A DNA stretch of 14,980 nucleotides from Pseudomonadota bacterium (GTDB lineage Bacteria; Pseudomonadota; Alphaproteobacteria; Reyranellales; Reyranellaceae), in NCBI GenBank assembly GCA_023416135.1, contig JAEZIF010000435.1, forward strand, positions 1 to 14,980, read 5' to 3'. Below are positions 6,334 through 13,655 of this stretch, piece after piece. Below the pieces are notes generated by a model. The model had not been told where the DNA came from. It did no database searches and saw only the letters and a program-made list of their open reading frames with translations. Position numbers and translations under genes: made by a program. How positions within the stretch are numbered: the first letter of the stretch is position 1; every line of letters begins with the position of its first letter.

Positions 6334-7437
6334 TCACGCTTCTCCTGTCATTCGCCGTTCGAGACCGGCCTTGTATTCCGCTCCTCGCTCGTACGCCGAT
6401 CGATGGATCGAGGCGCCGGGCGGAATTGTGCGATAGCGGGAGAGGTTCATGCGACGCTCTTCCATCTTTCGCTTGGCGTTATAGTGCCGCTTCGGGACGT
6501 ACTCGACCAACCGCCAGGCGCCGGTCAGCGATTCGTGCATCATGGCTTTGGGATCCGGCGGGACGTAGCCGCCGCCGGCTCGTCCGAGCACGAGGTCCTC
6601 CCGCCCGGGGTCGACGAGCAGTTTGGCATCCTTGGCCTCGTCGACCATCCATTGCAGGGCAATCTTGGACAGTCCGCTTTCCGCCTCGGGATAGCCGCCG
6701 CCGACATCGCAGTGGACACCGGGGAACCACACCTGCTTGAGGTCCCGCGGGCCGCCGTTGGTCGAGGGACGCCAAAGATTGGTACGGAAGAAGGCGCGGC
6801 GTTCGTCGAGGGCGATTGCGTGGCGCCCGATCGCGATGTCGGGATTGTCCGCGGTGAAGGGCAGGCGCAGGGGATTCTCGATCCAGCCGACCGAACTCAC
6901 GGTGTCCCATACGCCGACGAAGTGCGGTTGGCAGCGCTGACCGCCGAAGTGCTGCTTGAACTCATCGGCGAGCTTGAAGTAGCCAGCAATCTCGTTTTGC
7001 GGGCCCTTGCGTTCGCTCAGACCGGTGATCGCCATCATCATGCGGATGGCATAAGGCACGAGGGGCTCGTTGCCGGGCCGGATCAGGCCGTACATGTGGA
7101 GGAGGGCGCTGACACAACGAACCGTATAGGCGCCGCGGCTGAAGCCGAACAGGAAGAGCCGGTCGCCCTCCTTGAAATGGTTCATCAGGAATACGTAGGC
7201 GTCGCGGATGTCGGTCTCGAGCCCGTAGCCGATCGCCAGTCCGAGCACCTTGGTGACCTTGCGTCCGACCGTGGTGACGGCGCCGACCGCCTCCATGGTG
7301 CCGACGCCCGGATGGTAGTAGGTGGCCTGTGCGTCGGGATCGTGCACCAGCGCATGGAAAAGCTTCACGACGTTCGTGCGGTCGCGCGCGAACTCGTTGG
7401 CCGTTCCGTCACAGCACAGGACGATGTTCCTGGTCAT
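6334..7437 (-). CDS. DUF2235 alpha/beta-hydrolase (T6SS phospholipase-like domain)
   Basis: The protein has 367 residues from the ATG at 7437, chosen because GGAGGG (7444-7449) lies 6 bp upstream; a GTG at 7461 would add 8 residues. It opens NIVLCCDGTANE, the typical DUF2235 start. It carries the nucleophile elbow GFSRGAYTVR (Ser100), a VWDTV Asp (D178), and PGVHCDVGGGYPE (H242, D244), which together fit the Ser-Asp-His lipase-type triad of the family. Some DUF2235 proteins are type VI secretion phospholipase effectors (Tle1-like). No VgrG, PAAR or immunity gene is visible here, and no signal peptide or clear membrane segment is seen. It is the third gene of a tight minus-strand cluster after the MBL hydrolase, with a gap of 31 bp. 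The substrate is unknown; phospholipid or another ester is likely. Confidence 0.88.
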   Translation of the reverse strand: MTRNIVLCCDGTANEFARDRTNVVKLFHALVHDPDAQATYYHPGVGTMEAVGAVTTVGRKVTKVLGLAIGYGLETDIRDAYVFLMNHFKEGDRLFLFGFSRGAYTVRCVSALLHMYGLIRPGNEPLVPYAIRMMMAITGLSERKGPQNEIAGYFKLADEFKQHFGGQRCQPHFVGVWDTVSSVGWIENPLRLPFTADNPDIAIGRHAIALDERRAFFRTNLWRPSTNGGPRDLKQVWFPGVHCDVGGGYPEAESGLSKIALQWMVDEAKDAKLLVDPGREDLVLGRAGGGYVPPDPKAMMHESLTGAWRLVEYVPKRHYNAKRKMEERRMNLSRYRTIPPGASIHRSAYERGAEYKAGLERRMTGEA

Positions 7438-7468
7438 TGGAAGCCCTCCGCCAAAGCTCACCTCGCGA

Positions 7469-8674
7469 TCACGGCAGCGCTACGATCACCGACTTGTCTG
7501 CGGGATTGCGGAAATTGTCGCGCCATGGTCCGGGATAGGCCTCGTGCAGGGCGGCGATCAATTCCTTCAGGCTGCCGACCTTCTTGCCGCCCTTCTCGAG
7601 CTCGTAGGGCTTCGACCAGGTCACGTCGTCATTGGTGAAATGCATGGTCATCGGCCGCGCGCCGTGGAATTTCACGACGGCCTCGACGGCGGGTGCATCG
7701 GGATTGTCGTGCTTGCCGTCGGCCGAGAAGACGTAATGGTCGGCCACGAAGAACTCGACGAACGGCCTGGTGCAGTTCCGGATGCTGCCGTGATGCGGCA
7801 TCTTCACGAGGTCGAGCCTGGCTGGCTGGTCGCCGAGGCCCAGTTCCTTCCAAGCCGTGACCACGTCGTCGCCATGCGCGTCTCCGGTCAGCAGCAGCTT
7901 GCGCCCATCGACCTCGACGAGCACGACGATGGACGAGAGGTTTGGAACCGACTTTTCTTGCCTGGCCCTGGGCACGAACAGCTCCTGGAGTGCGGCTTGC
8001 CGCGTGGCCTTGGTCGGCTTGCTGAGCGCTTCGGCCCATTCCTCGCGCAGCTTCTCCAGCCGGTTGGCCAACGGTCCGAGGATCGTCACCGTGGCGCCGT
8101 CGATCTGGTATGGCGGCTGTCCGGATCTGGCGGAGACGAAGTCGTTGACCGGAAGGTTGCGATCCAGCCCGAGGGCCCGCAGGTCAGAGGCGAGGGCGTT
8201 TCCCTGCTTCACGCTCTGCATGACCGCCGCCGCGTGCTCGTCCGAGACGCCGGGCACGTTCACCGGATCGACGAGCGACTGCAGCGATGCCGCCTTGACC
8301 TCCGGGCTGGCGCCGGACGGCGTCGGGCCTACCATCTTGTCGAAGGAGTTGAACCAGAAACGATCGAATTTCACGTCGCCGGACTTCGGCTTGAGCGCGA
8401 CGAGCTGGCTGGTCACCTGCTGGATGCCGTTGATGTGGTCGTCGTCGATGTGACTCACCATGCCGAGCGCCACCGGCAGGGGCGGCTCGGCCTGCCTCTC
8501 CTCGAGGATCTCCGCCAGGCGAGGGAGCAGGACGTCGCTCCAGACCTCGACCTTCTTCTTGTTGTCCCGCTTCGGGCCGCCGTCGATGATCCACAGGCGC
8601 TCCTCGTGCTTCGGCCCATAGCGGAGCAGCAGGCAGTCGCCGGCAAGGGCGTTCAGGGCTTCGAGCGTGACCAT
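7469..8674 (-). CDS. MBL-fold metallo-hydrolase, ComEC/Rec2-like
   Basis: The protein has 401 residues and is a soluble metallo-beta-lactamase-fold hydrolase. The metal-binding motif reads SHIDDDHINGI (H75, D77, D79, H80), with Asp replacing the second His of HxHxDH. Further landmarks are PNLSSIV (N245), LLTGDAHGDD (D265) and KMPHHGS (H294/H295), the combination seen in the ComEC/Rec2 competence-type MBL domain. No transmembrane ComEC core or signal peptide is present. An ideal ribosome site AGGAGG (8681-8686) precedes the ATG at 8674 by 6 bp and overlaps the TAG stop of the upstream protease gene, so translation of the two is probably coupled. Stand-alone ComEC-like MBL proteins are poorly characterised; they could be nucleases, phosphodiesterases or peptidases. 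The pairing with a protease and an esterase is noted under findings. Confidence 0.9.
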   Translation of the reverse strand: MVTLEALNALAGDCLLLRYGPKHEERLWIIDGGPKRDNKKKVEVWSDVLLPRLAEILEERQAEPPLPVALGMVSHIDDDHINGIQQVTSQLVALKPKSGDVKFDRFWFNSFDKMVGPTPSGASPEVKAASLQSLVDPVNVPGVSDEHAAAVMQSVKQGNALASDLRALGLDRNLPVNDFVSARSGQPPYQIDGATVTILGPLANRLEKLREEWAEALSKPTKATRQAALQELFVPRARQEKSVPNLSSIVVLVEVDGRKLLLTGDAHGDDVVTAWKELGLGDQPARLDLVKMPHHGSIRNCTRPFVEFFVADHYVFSADGKHDNPDAPAVEAVVKFHGARPMTMHFTNDDVTWSKPYELEKGGKKVGSLKELIAALHEAYPGPWRDNFRNPADKSVIVALP

Positions 8675-8680
8675 GGTCGA

Positions 8681-8686
8681 CCTCCT
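8681..8686 (-). promoter_or_regulatory. Ribosome-binding site overlapping the protease stop codon
   Basis: AGGAGG on the minus strand lies 6 bp before the MBL ATG, and its first two bases fall within the TAG stop of the S8 protease gene (8685-8687). This suggests translational coupling of the two genes. Confidence 0.8.
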
Positions 8687-10772
8687 AGACCGATTGCAGC
8701 GCGCGCAGGACGTCGACCAGGCCGGCGCCCTGGAAGTTGGGTTCGCGCTTGAGGTCGGTCGCCGAGTCCATGAGGATCTGCTTGATCTTCAGCGGCCGGC
8801 CGATGAGCTCCGGATAGCGCCCCATCAGCATGGCGGCAGCCCCTGAAACATGAGGCGCGGCCATCGACGTGCCGTCCATGCGTTGCAGCTGACGGTCGGG
8901 AATTGTCGAGGTGATCTTCTCGCCGGGGGCCAGGATGTCGGGTTTGCGCCGCCCGTCACCCGTCGGTCCGCGCGCCGAGAAGTAGCTCACGCCGTAGAGA
9001 TGCGGGTCGCGGCGATGAGTCGATCCGACCGTGATCACGTAGTCTGCGTTGCCGGGATCGGTGATGCTGATGGCACGGTACCCCGACCCCATGCTCTTGG
9101 CCTGCGGTCCGGCGCCGTTCTCGAAGCCGGTATTGCCGGCGGCGGCGACGACGACCGTGCCGGCGCCCACCAGGAAATTGCAGACCTCGCAGATCGGGGT
9201 CTGTCCGCAGGCGAAGCTGTCGACGTCGTGCGCCAATGCGAGGGACAGATTGACGCCGTGCACGGTCGGATTCATCCGATCCCTGTTCATCCAGTTGACG
9301 AATTCCAGCGCGCACACGATCGTGTACTCCTCGCTGGCACCGTTCTCGTCGAACACCCGCATGTCGTAGAGCGTCAGATGCCTGCACATGCCGCTCAGCT
9401 CGCGCGACGCACCCTTGCCCTCCCCGCGCTTGGGGAGATAGGCGGCCAGGATTCCTGCGACGTGCGTCCCGTGGTCGGTCTTCGGCGGTTGGTAGGCGGC
9501 ATCGTGCTCGACGGCAATGAGAGGCTTGACGATCTCCCAGTCTAGGTCGCGCGCGTTCTTGCTGCGGATTGCCAGGTGGTGCACCGCTCTTGCATGCTTG
9601 GTGTAGAGGGCGGCGATCATCTGCTGCTTGGGTTTCGTCGGGTCGAGCCTGGCCAGGGCCGCCGGGTCCGGAACATCCGTGTCCTTCGTCGGCACCGCGG
9701 TGACGGCGAAGTCGATGAGATCGCGCATCCGCGTGAAATCGTAGGTCGCCTTCACCCGCGAATACTTCAGGCAGAAGGCATCGTCGTCCTCGGCACTTTC
9801 GGGCTTCGACGTCTCCTTCCTCGACCGGTCGAGGAACGCCGGATGCCGGGCGTCGATGCCGCCGTCGATCACCGCGAAGGCGATGCCTGACGTGTCGACC
9901 TCGAACAGCCGGCTGGCGGCGTCCGCCTTGGTGGTCGCCCGCGATTCGTAGAGACTTTGCACCGCCGGCCGATTGAGGCTGATGAGGAAGATTCCCAGCG
10001 GGGCGTCATCCTCTGCGCTGGCCACTGGGCCGTCGGCCATCGCCGACGGCACGGAGTGCCAGAGAAGATCCTCGGCTCGATTGTAGAGCCCGTTGAGCGT
10101 TTCGAGGTGCTCATCGCGCGTCCTGGGGCTGTCGTCGTCCGGCGTGCCCAGCCAGTGCGCCAGCGCCCCGAGATGCTCGATGACCTGCCGTGAATCGGCC
10201 TTCAGCAGGCGATCGATGAAGCCAACCAGTGCGAAGTAGCGGGCGAACTCGGCGTCCTCGCCACGCGGTTTGTCGAGATGCTTGACGATCTTCTTGAACT
10301 CGGCGCGGAATCCTTCGTCCGTCCTGAATCGCTGCAGCCACCAGCTCGACAGCGGCACGATATGGCACACCAAGGTGTTGAAAGTGGCGCATATGACCAC
10401 ACGCGTGCCGCTGATCGCCATCCGCGCACGCGTCCGCTGCGCGCCCTTGTACAACGAGGTGGCCGCACCGGTGCCGACCTCTCCCATGCTGTCCTGCAGC
10501 CGCCTCAGGATCTCTCCCGGACTCACTCCCGACCACGGCGTGATCAGCAGGTCGACCGTATCGTCGCGCGGGTTGGCGGTGTCGGCCTTGCCCTCGCGTG
10601 CCTCGATCGTGGCCTTGGCGATCTGCTCGGCGACCTTGATGTAGTTCAGCCAGACGTCCGGCATCACCGGACTGTCCTGGGTCCGGCGCGAGCGTCCATA
10701 GGTCTGAAAGACGAAGCGCCTCAGCGTGCCTTCGTCGAGATCGCCGTCTTCATCAATGCCAAGTGCCGGCAT
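8685..10772 (-). CDS. S8 family (subtilisin-like) serine protease with large unknown N-terminal region
   Basis: The protein has 695 residues from the ATG at 10772; a GTG at 10799 is an alternative that would add 9 residues. The subtilase domain occupies the C-terminal 400 residues. Catalytic Asp is in FAVIDGGID (D303), His in DHGTHVAG (H434), oxyanion Asn in AAAGNTG (N547), and Ser in GTSMAAPHVSGAA (S636), so the triad is intact. The Asp-to-His distance is 131 residues, far more than in classical subtilisins, pointing to an insertion at about 315-425. The first 290 residues match no family I recognise; they contain a moderately hydrophobic stretch near 117-148. No signal peptide is seen, so the enzyme is probably cytoplasmic or needs another localisation route. 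It is the first gene of a cluster with the MBL and DUF2235 hydrolases. Confidence 0.9.
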   Translation of the reverse strand: MPALGIDEDGDLDEGTLRRFVFQTYGRSRRTQDSPVMPDVWLNYIKVAEQIAKATIEAREGKADTANPRDDTVDLLITPWSGVSPGEILRRLQDSMGEVGTGAATSLYKGAQRTRARMAISGTRVVICATFNTLVCHIVPLSSWWLQRFRTDEGFRAEFKKIVKHLDKPRGEDAEFARYFALVGFIDRLLKADSRQVIEHLGALAHWLGTPDDDSPRTRDEHLETLNGLYNRAEDLLWHSVPSAMADGPVASAEDDAPLGIFLISLNRPAVQSLYESRATTKADAASRLFEVDTSGIAFAVIDGGIDARHPAFLDRSRKETSKPESAEDDDAFCLKYSRVKATYDFTRMRDLIDFAVTAVPTKDTDVPDPAALARLDPTKPKQQMIAALYTKHARAVHHLAIRSKNARDLDWEIVKPLIAVEHDAAYQPPKTDHGTHVAGILAAYLPKRGEGKGASRELSGMCRHLTLYDMRVFDENGASEEYTIVCALEFVNWMNRDRMNPTVHGVNLSLALAHDVDSFACGQTPICEVCNFLVGAGTVVVAAAGNTGFENGAGPQAKSMGSGYRAISITDPGNADYVITVGSTHRRDPHLYGVSYFSARGPTGDGRRKPDILAPGEKITSTIPDRQLQRMDGTSMAAPHVSGAAAMLMGRYPELIGRPLKIKQILMDSATDLKREPNFQGAGLVDVLRALQSV

Positions 10773-10778
10773 TGCGTG

Positions 10779-10786
10779 CCCCCCCC
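10779..10786 (-). repeat. Run of eight G just upstream of the protease start
   Basis: On the minus strand GGGGGGGG ends 6 bp before the ATG at 10772, exactly where a ribosome-binding site should be. It can pair with anti-Shine-Dalgarno through G-C and G-U contacts, and as a homopolymer it could vary in length by slippage. Confidence 0.6.
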
Positions 10787-10870
10787 GAACTCGCTCCACC
10801 TTTCAGTGGCTGAGCATGAGGTTACAAGGTCCGGCTACGGAAGATGTGGCATTTGGCACGTTCGCCGACG

Positions 10871-12034
10871 CTATTTCTCCAGCGCCGCGATCTCGGCGTC
10901 GCTGAGACCGGCTTCCTCGAGGACGCTCCTGGTGTGTTCCCCGAGGCCGGCGACCTTCGGTCCACTTTGCACCGGCGATCCGGAGAACCGGAACGGTGGG
11001 GCAGGCGACTTGTAGCTGCCGGCGCTGTCCTCGATGGTGCAGAGCGAGCCGCGATGCTCGACCTGCGGATCCTTCAGCGCCTCGGTGACGGTGAGATAGG
11101 GCGAGCAGGGCACGCCATGCTTCTCCAGCGCAGCCACGCACTCCTCGACCGTGAGCGTGCGGGACCACGCCTCGAACTCGTCGACGAACTTGTCCCAGTT
11201 CATGCGCCGGTCGGCGTATTTCTCGAAGCGCGGATCGGTCAGCCAGTCGCGCCGGCCGGCAGCCGTCGCCATGTCCTGGAAGGTGCGCTCGCTTGCCGTC
11301 GCCAGCATGACATAGCCGTCCTTGGCCTCGACCGGCCCGTACATCGGCCGCGACGGCATCTCGAAGTCGAACTGCGCGCGGTTGACCTCGCCCAGGAGCA
11401 TGCCGACCAGGGCTTCGAACATCGACACGTCGACCATCTGGCCCTTGCCGGTGACATGGCGCTGGTGCAGCGCCGCCAGGATGCCCCCCAGCGCATAGGC
11501 GCCGCTGGCATAGTCGGCGACGAAGATGCCGCAATTGTCGGGGCGTTCACGGCCTTGCTGGTAGAAGAGATGCGCCATGTCGAAGCCGGTCGAGGCATGG
11601 ATGACGGGGGCGTAGGCCGGCCGCCCGGCGGCGGGCCCGGTCTGCCCGTAGCCCGAGATGGCGCCGTAGATGATCCCGGGATTGATCTTGGCGAGCTCGG
11701 GATAGTCGAGGCCGAGGCGCTTCATGACGCCTGGGCGGTAGTTCTCGACCACGATGTCGACCGTCTTCACCAGGGCCTTCACTGCCGCGATTGCCTCGGG
11801 TCGCTTGAGATCAAGCACGATGCAGCGCTTGCCGGCATTGAGCTGGCCGAACATCGTGCCGGCGCCGTCGCGCTGCACCGGGCGGCTGCGCATGAGCTCG
11901 CCCTCGGGCGCCTCGATCTTGATTACGTCGGCGCCCATGTCGGCCAGCAGGCGCGTACAGTGCGGGCCTGCGATGGTGGTCGAGAAGTCGAGCACGCGCA
12001 CGCCGTGCAGTGGTCTGTTGTTCGCTTCGGTCAT
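10871..12034 (-). CDS. CaiB/BaiF family CoA transferase
   Basis: This class III CoA transferase has 387 residues and moves CoA between carboxylic acids in the cytoplasm (formyl-CoA:oxalate, carnitine and succinyl-CoA:malate types are known). I place the start at the ATG at 12034 (MTEANNRPLHGVRVLDFSTTIAG), which matches the family N-terminus; the frame stays open upstream but overlaps the EamA gene. Seen motifs: ADMGADVIKIEAPEG (about 31-45), NAGKRCIVLDLK (66-77), ISGYGQTGP (126-134) and the catalytic region FVADYASGAYALGGILAALHQR with D174 as the likely nucleophilic Asp. It follows the EamA transporter stop by only 5 bp, so the two are cotranscribed and the transporter may carry a related acid. 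The actual acid pair cannot be told from sequence. Confidence 0.92.
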   Translation of the reverse strand: MTEANNRPLHGVRVLDFSTTIAGPHCTRLLADMGADVIKIEAPEGELMRSRPVQRDGAGTMFGQLNAGKRCIVLDLKRPEAIAAVKALVKTVDIVVENYRPGVMKRLGLDYPELAKINPGIIYGAISGYGQTGPAAGRPAYAPVIHASTGFDMAHLFYQQGRERPDNCGIFVADYASGAYALGGILAALHQRHVTGKGQMVDVSMFEALVGMLLGEVNRAQFDFEMPSRPMYGPVEAKDGYVMLATASERTFQDMATAAGRRDWLTDPRFEKYADRRMNWDKFVDEFEAWSRTLTVEECVAALEKHGVPCSPYLTVTEALKDPQVEHRGSLCTIEDSAGSYKSPAPPFRFSGSPVQSGPKVAGLGEHTRSVLEEAGLSDAEIAALEK

Positions 12035-12039
12035 TGTGA

Positions 12040-12945
12040 TCACCGGCCGATGAGGATGAGGACCACGCCTCCGATCACCAGGAGGCTGCCCAGCCATTCG
12101 CCGGCGGACGGCCGCTCCTTGAGCACCAGGTGCGAGGCGATGAAGGTGAAGACGAGCTCGATCTGGCCGACCGCGCGCACCAGCGCCGCGTTCTCCAGCG
12201 TCATGGCGAGCGCCCAGCCAGCCGACCCCAGCACGCTGAAGATGCCGACCCAGATCGACGAGCGCCAGTTGACCCAGACCTTGCCAAGCTGCGGCCGGTC
12301 GCGGCGCGCGAGATAGAGACCCATCAGCACGACCTGGATGGTGTTCATGCAGGCCAGCACCGTGATGCCGCGCACCCAGAAGTCGCCGTCGGGAATGAGC
12401 TTGGAGGCCTCGCGGATGGTGCCGGCGGCGATGGCGAAGATCGCACCCGACAGGATGCCGTAGAGCGCGCCCTTGTGGGTGAGGTCGGCCAGCACGCTGC
12501 GGACGTTGGCGAAGGAGCCGCGCACGCTCAGGATCGCCACGCCGCCGAGGCAGACCAGGATTCCCATCCAGGCCAGCAGGTGCAGCGGCTCATGGGCGAT
12601 GAAGGTGGCGAACAGGGCGACGAACACCGTTTCGGTCTTGGAATAGACCGTGCCGACGGCGTAGTTGCGCAGGGAGAAGGCGTGGATCATGAGCGACGTC
12701 GCCACGATCTGGGCGACGCCCGCAATGGTGACCAGGCCGAGAAAGGCGAGCGTGAGGGTCGGCACCTGCCGGCCGGTGCCGAACACCAGGAAAGCCAGCG
12801 CCCCCAGGGCGAGCGGCGCGCCATAGAGATACCGGACGAAGTTCGCGCCATCGACGCTCAGCACGCCGCGTATCTTCTGCTGCATCGTCGTGCGGATGTT
12901 CTGACACAGCGCAGCGAAGATGGTGATCGGTATCCAGAGCGGCAC
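12040..12945 (-). CDS. EamA/DMT-family membrane transporter
   Basis: The protein has about 301 residues and is predicted to be a ten-helix inner-membrane permease of the drug/metabolite transporter superfamily. I choose the GTG at 12945 (VPLWIPITIFAALCQN) because a strong GGGAGG site sits 4 bp upstream; an ATG at 12993 would add 16 residues that are not membrane-like. Two EamA-type repeats are visible: the first ends TETVFVALFATFIAHEPLH followed by WMGILVCLGGVAILSV, the second ends QIELVFTFIASHLVLKERP followed by WLGSLLVIGGVVLILIG. These are the signature last-helix pairs of each half. The CaiB-type CoA transferase follows by 5 bp. The substrate is unknown; the context suggests an organic or amino acid. 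An imperfect 12-nt repeat lies just upstream of the start. Confidence 0.9.
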   Translation of the reverse strand: MPLWIPITIFAALCQNIRTTMQQKIRGVLSVDGANFVRYLYGAPLALGALAFLVFGTGRQVPTLTLAFLGLVTIAGVAQIVATSLMIHAFSLRNYAVGTVYSKTETVFVALFATFIAHEPLHLLAWMGILVCLGGVAILSVRGSFANVRSVLADLTHKGALYGILSGAIFAIAAGTIREASKLIPDGDFWVRGITVLACMNTIQVVLMGLYLARRDRPQLGKVWVNWRSSIWVGIFSVLGSAGWALAMTLENAALVRAVGQIELVFTFIASHLVLKERPSAGEWLGSLLVIGGVVLILIGR

Positions 12946-12971
12946 GGTTCCTCCCGGGCGCCAGTCTAGGG

Positions 12972-13007
12972 AATTGGCCAGCAAGTTGGCCAAGGAATTG
13001 GTAGGTC
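12972..13007. repeat. Imperfect 12-nt tandem repeat upstream of the EamA gene
   Basis: Three consecutive 12-nt units share the core NTTGG: AATTGGCCAGCA, AGTTGGCCAAGG, AATTGGTAGGTC. TTGGCCA recurs at 12974 and 12986, and GGAATTGG at 12970 and 12994. It lies between the minus-strand GNAT stop and the EamA start, where an operator or promoter would be expected; function is inference. Confidence 0.5.
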
Positions 13008-13020
13008 TGCGTCGGCCGGC

Positions 13021-13536
13021 TCAATTCCGCGGGTCGAGAGCGATGGCCATGAGGACTTCGTCGTAGTAGCGGCCATCCTGCTTGAGGGCGTGGACCTCAT
13101 GCCCGTAGGCCACGAATCCGCAACTGCGATAGAGCCCCTGGGCTGTCTCGTTCTCGCTGACGACGCTCAATTGAACCAGTTCGACGCGGCCGCGCGCATG
13201 ATCGAGAATCGCCTGGACGAGAGGCCTGGCGACGCCGGTGCCGCGCGCGGCGGCGCGCACGTACATGCCCCACAGGACCCCCTTGTGCGCCCGCTTTGCC
13301 CCGGCCTGCGCGCGGTACCCCGCCATGCCTAGAAGATCGGTTCCGCGGAAGGCTCCGAGTACGTCGGCCTTGGTCAGGACCTCTTCGAACTGAGCCAGCG
13401 ACTGCGAGCATTCCTGCTCGTAGGTGCTACCAAAGGCCTCGGGGGCCTGTTGAAGCGCTTCCAGCCGGATCTCCTTGTACACGGGGGCGTCGGCTGGCGT
13501 CAGCCGGCGGATCTGGGCCCGGGAATTGACCGTCAT
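13021..13536 (-). CDS. GNAT-family N-acetyltransferase
   Basis: The protein has 171 residues with a clear GNAT fold: strand 1 and helix 1 in QIRRLTPADAPVYKEIRLEAL, strand 4 plus the acetyl-CoA pyrophosphate loop in WGMYVRAAARGTGVARPLV (RGTGVA, residues 98-103), and the C-terminal SENETAQGLYRSCGF motif (127-141). It should transfer an acetyl group from acetyl-CoA to an amine in the cytoplasm; no specific substrate is indicated. The start is the ATG at 13536, preceded by only a weak AAAGG element. It is transcribed away from the Bug-protein gene across a 119-bp divergent region. The EamA gene begins 75 bp further along the same strand, so the GNAT could head that operon. Confidence 0.88.
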   Translation of the reverse strand: MTVNSRAQIRRLTPADAPVYKEIRLEALQQAPEAFGSTYEQECSQSLAQFEEVLTKADVLGAFRGTDLLGMAGYRAQAGAKRAHKGVLWGMYVRAAARGTGVARPLVQAILDHARGRVELVQLSVVSENETAQGLYRSCGFVAYGHEVHALKQDGRYYDEVLMAIALDPRN

Positions 13537-13655
13537 TTTGTTTCGTAGCCTTTCGTCGTCGGTCCAAAGCCTATGAATCGGTTGCGACCCTGAGTAAAGT
13601 CCGAGCCGCTTTCACAACGTCTGACCTTGCGGCGAGCGCAGGGAGGAAGCGAACA
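13537..13655. promoter_or_regulatory. Divergent intergenic region between GNAT and Bug-protein genes
   Basis: These 119 bp separate a minus-strand GNAT gene from the plus-strand Bug-protein/Rieske operon, so promoters for both directions are expected here. I cannot point to a convincing -35/-10 pair or operator. The only clear element is the GGGAGG ribosome site before 13656. Confidence 0.4.

Noticed and set aside
4683..6740. Open frame of about 685 codons on the plus strand across the thiolase-like gene and part of DUF2235
   Set aside because: It spans two real minus-strand genes and their gap, with no domain signal and composition expected from reverse-complemented GC-rich codons.
7322..8752. 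Long plus-strand frame opposite the MBL hydrolase
   Set aside because: The minus-strand MBL motifs (SHIDDDH, TGDA, PHHGS) and its ideal ribosome site make the opposite frame a shadow.
6334..10772. Calling the protease-MBL-DUF2235 cluster a known AVAST or T6SS system
   Set aside because: There is no STAND NTPase, no T6SS component and no immunity gene in the window; the resemblance is thematic only.
10800..10870. Sigma-54-like TGGCAC element between CaiB and the protease gene
   Set aside because: TGGCAC occurs on the plus strand but the required TTGC/GC element at the right spacing is missing, and it points away from the protease gene.
10844..12316. Long plus-strand frame opposite the CoA transferase
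   Set aside because: It covers CaiB and the end of EamA in antisense; no start signal or family resemblance.
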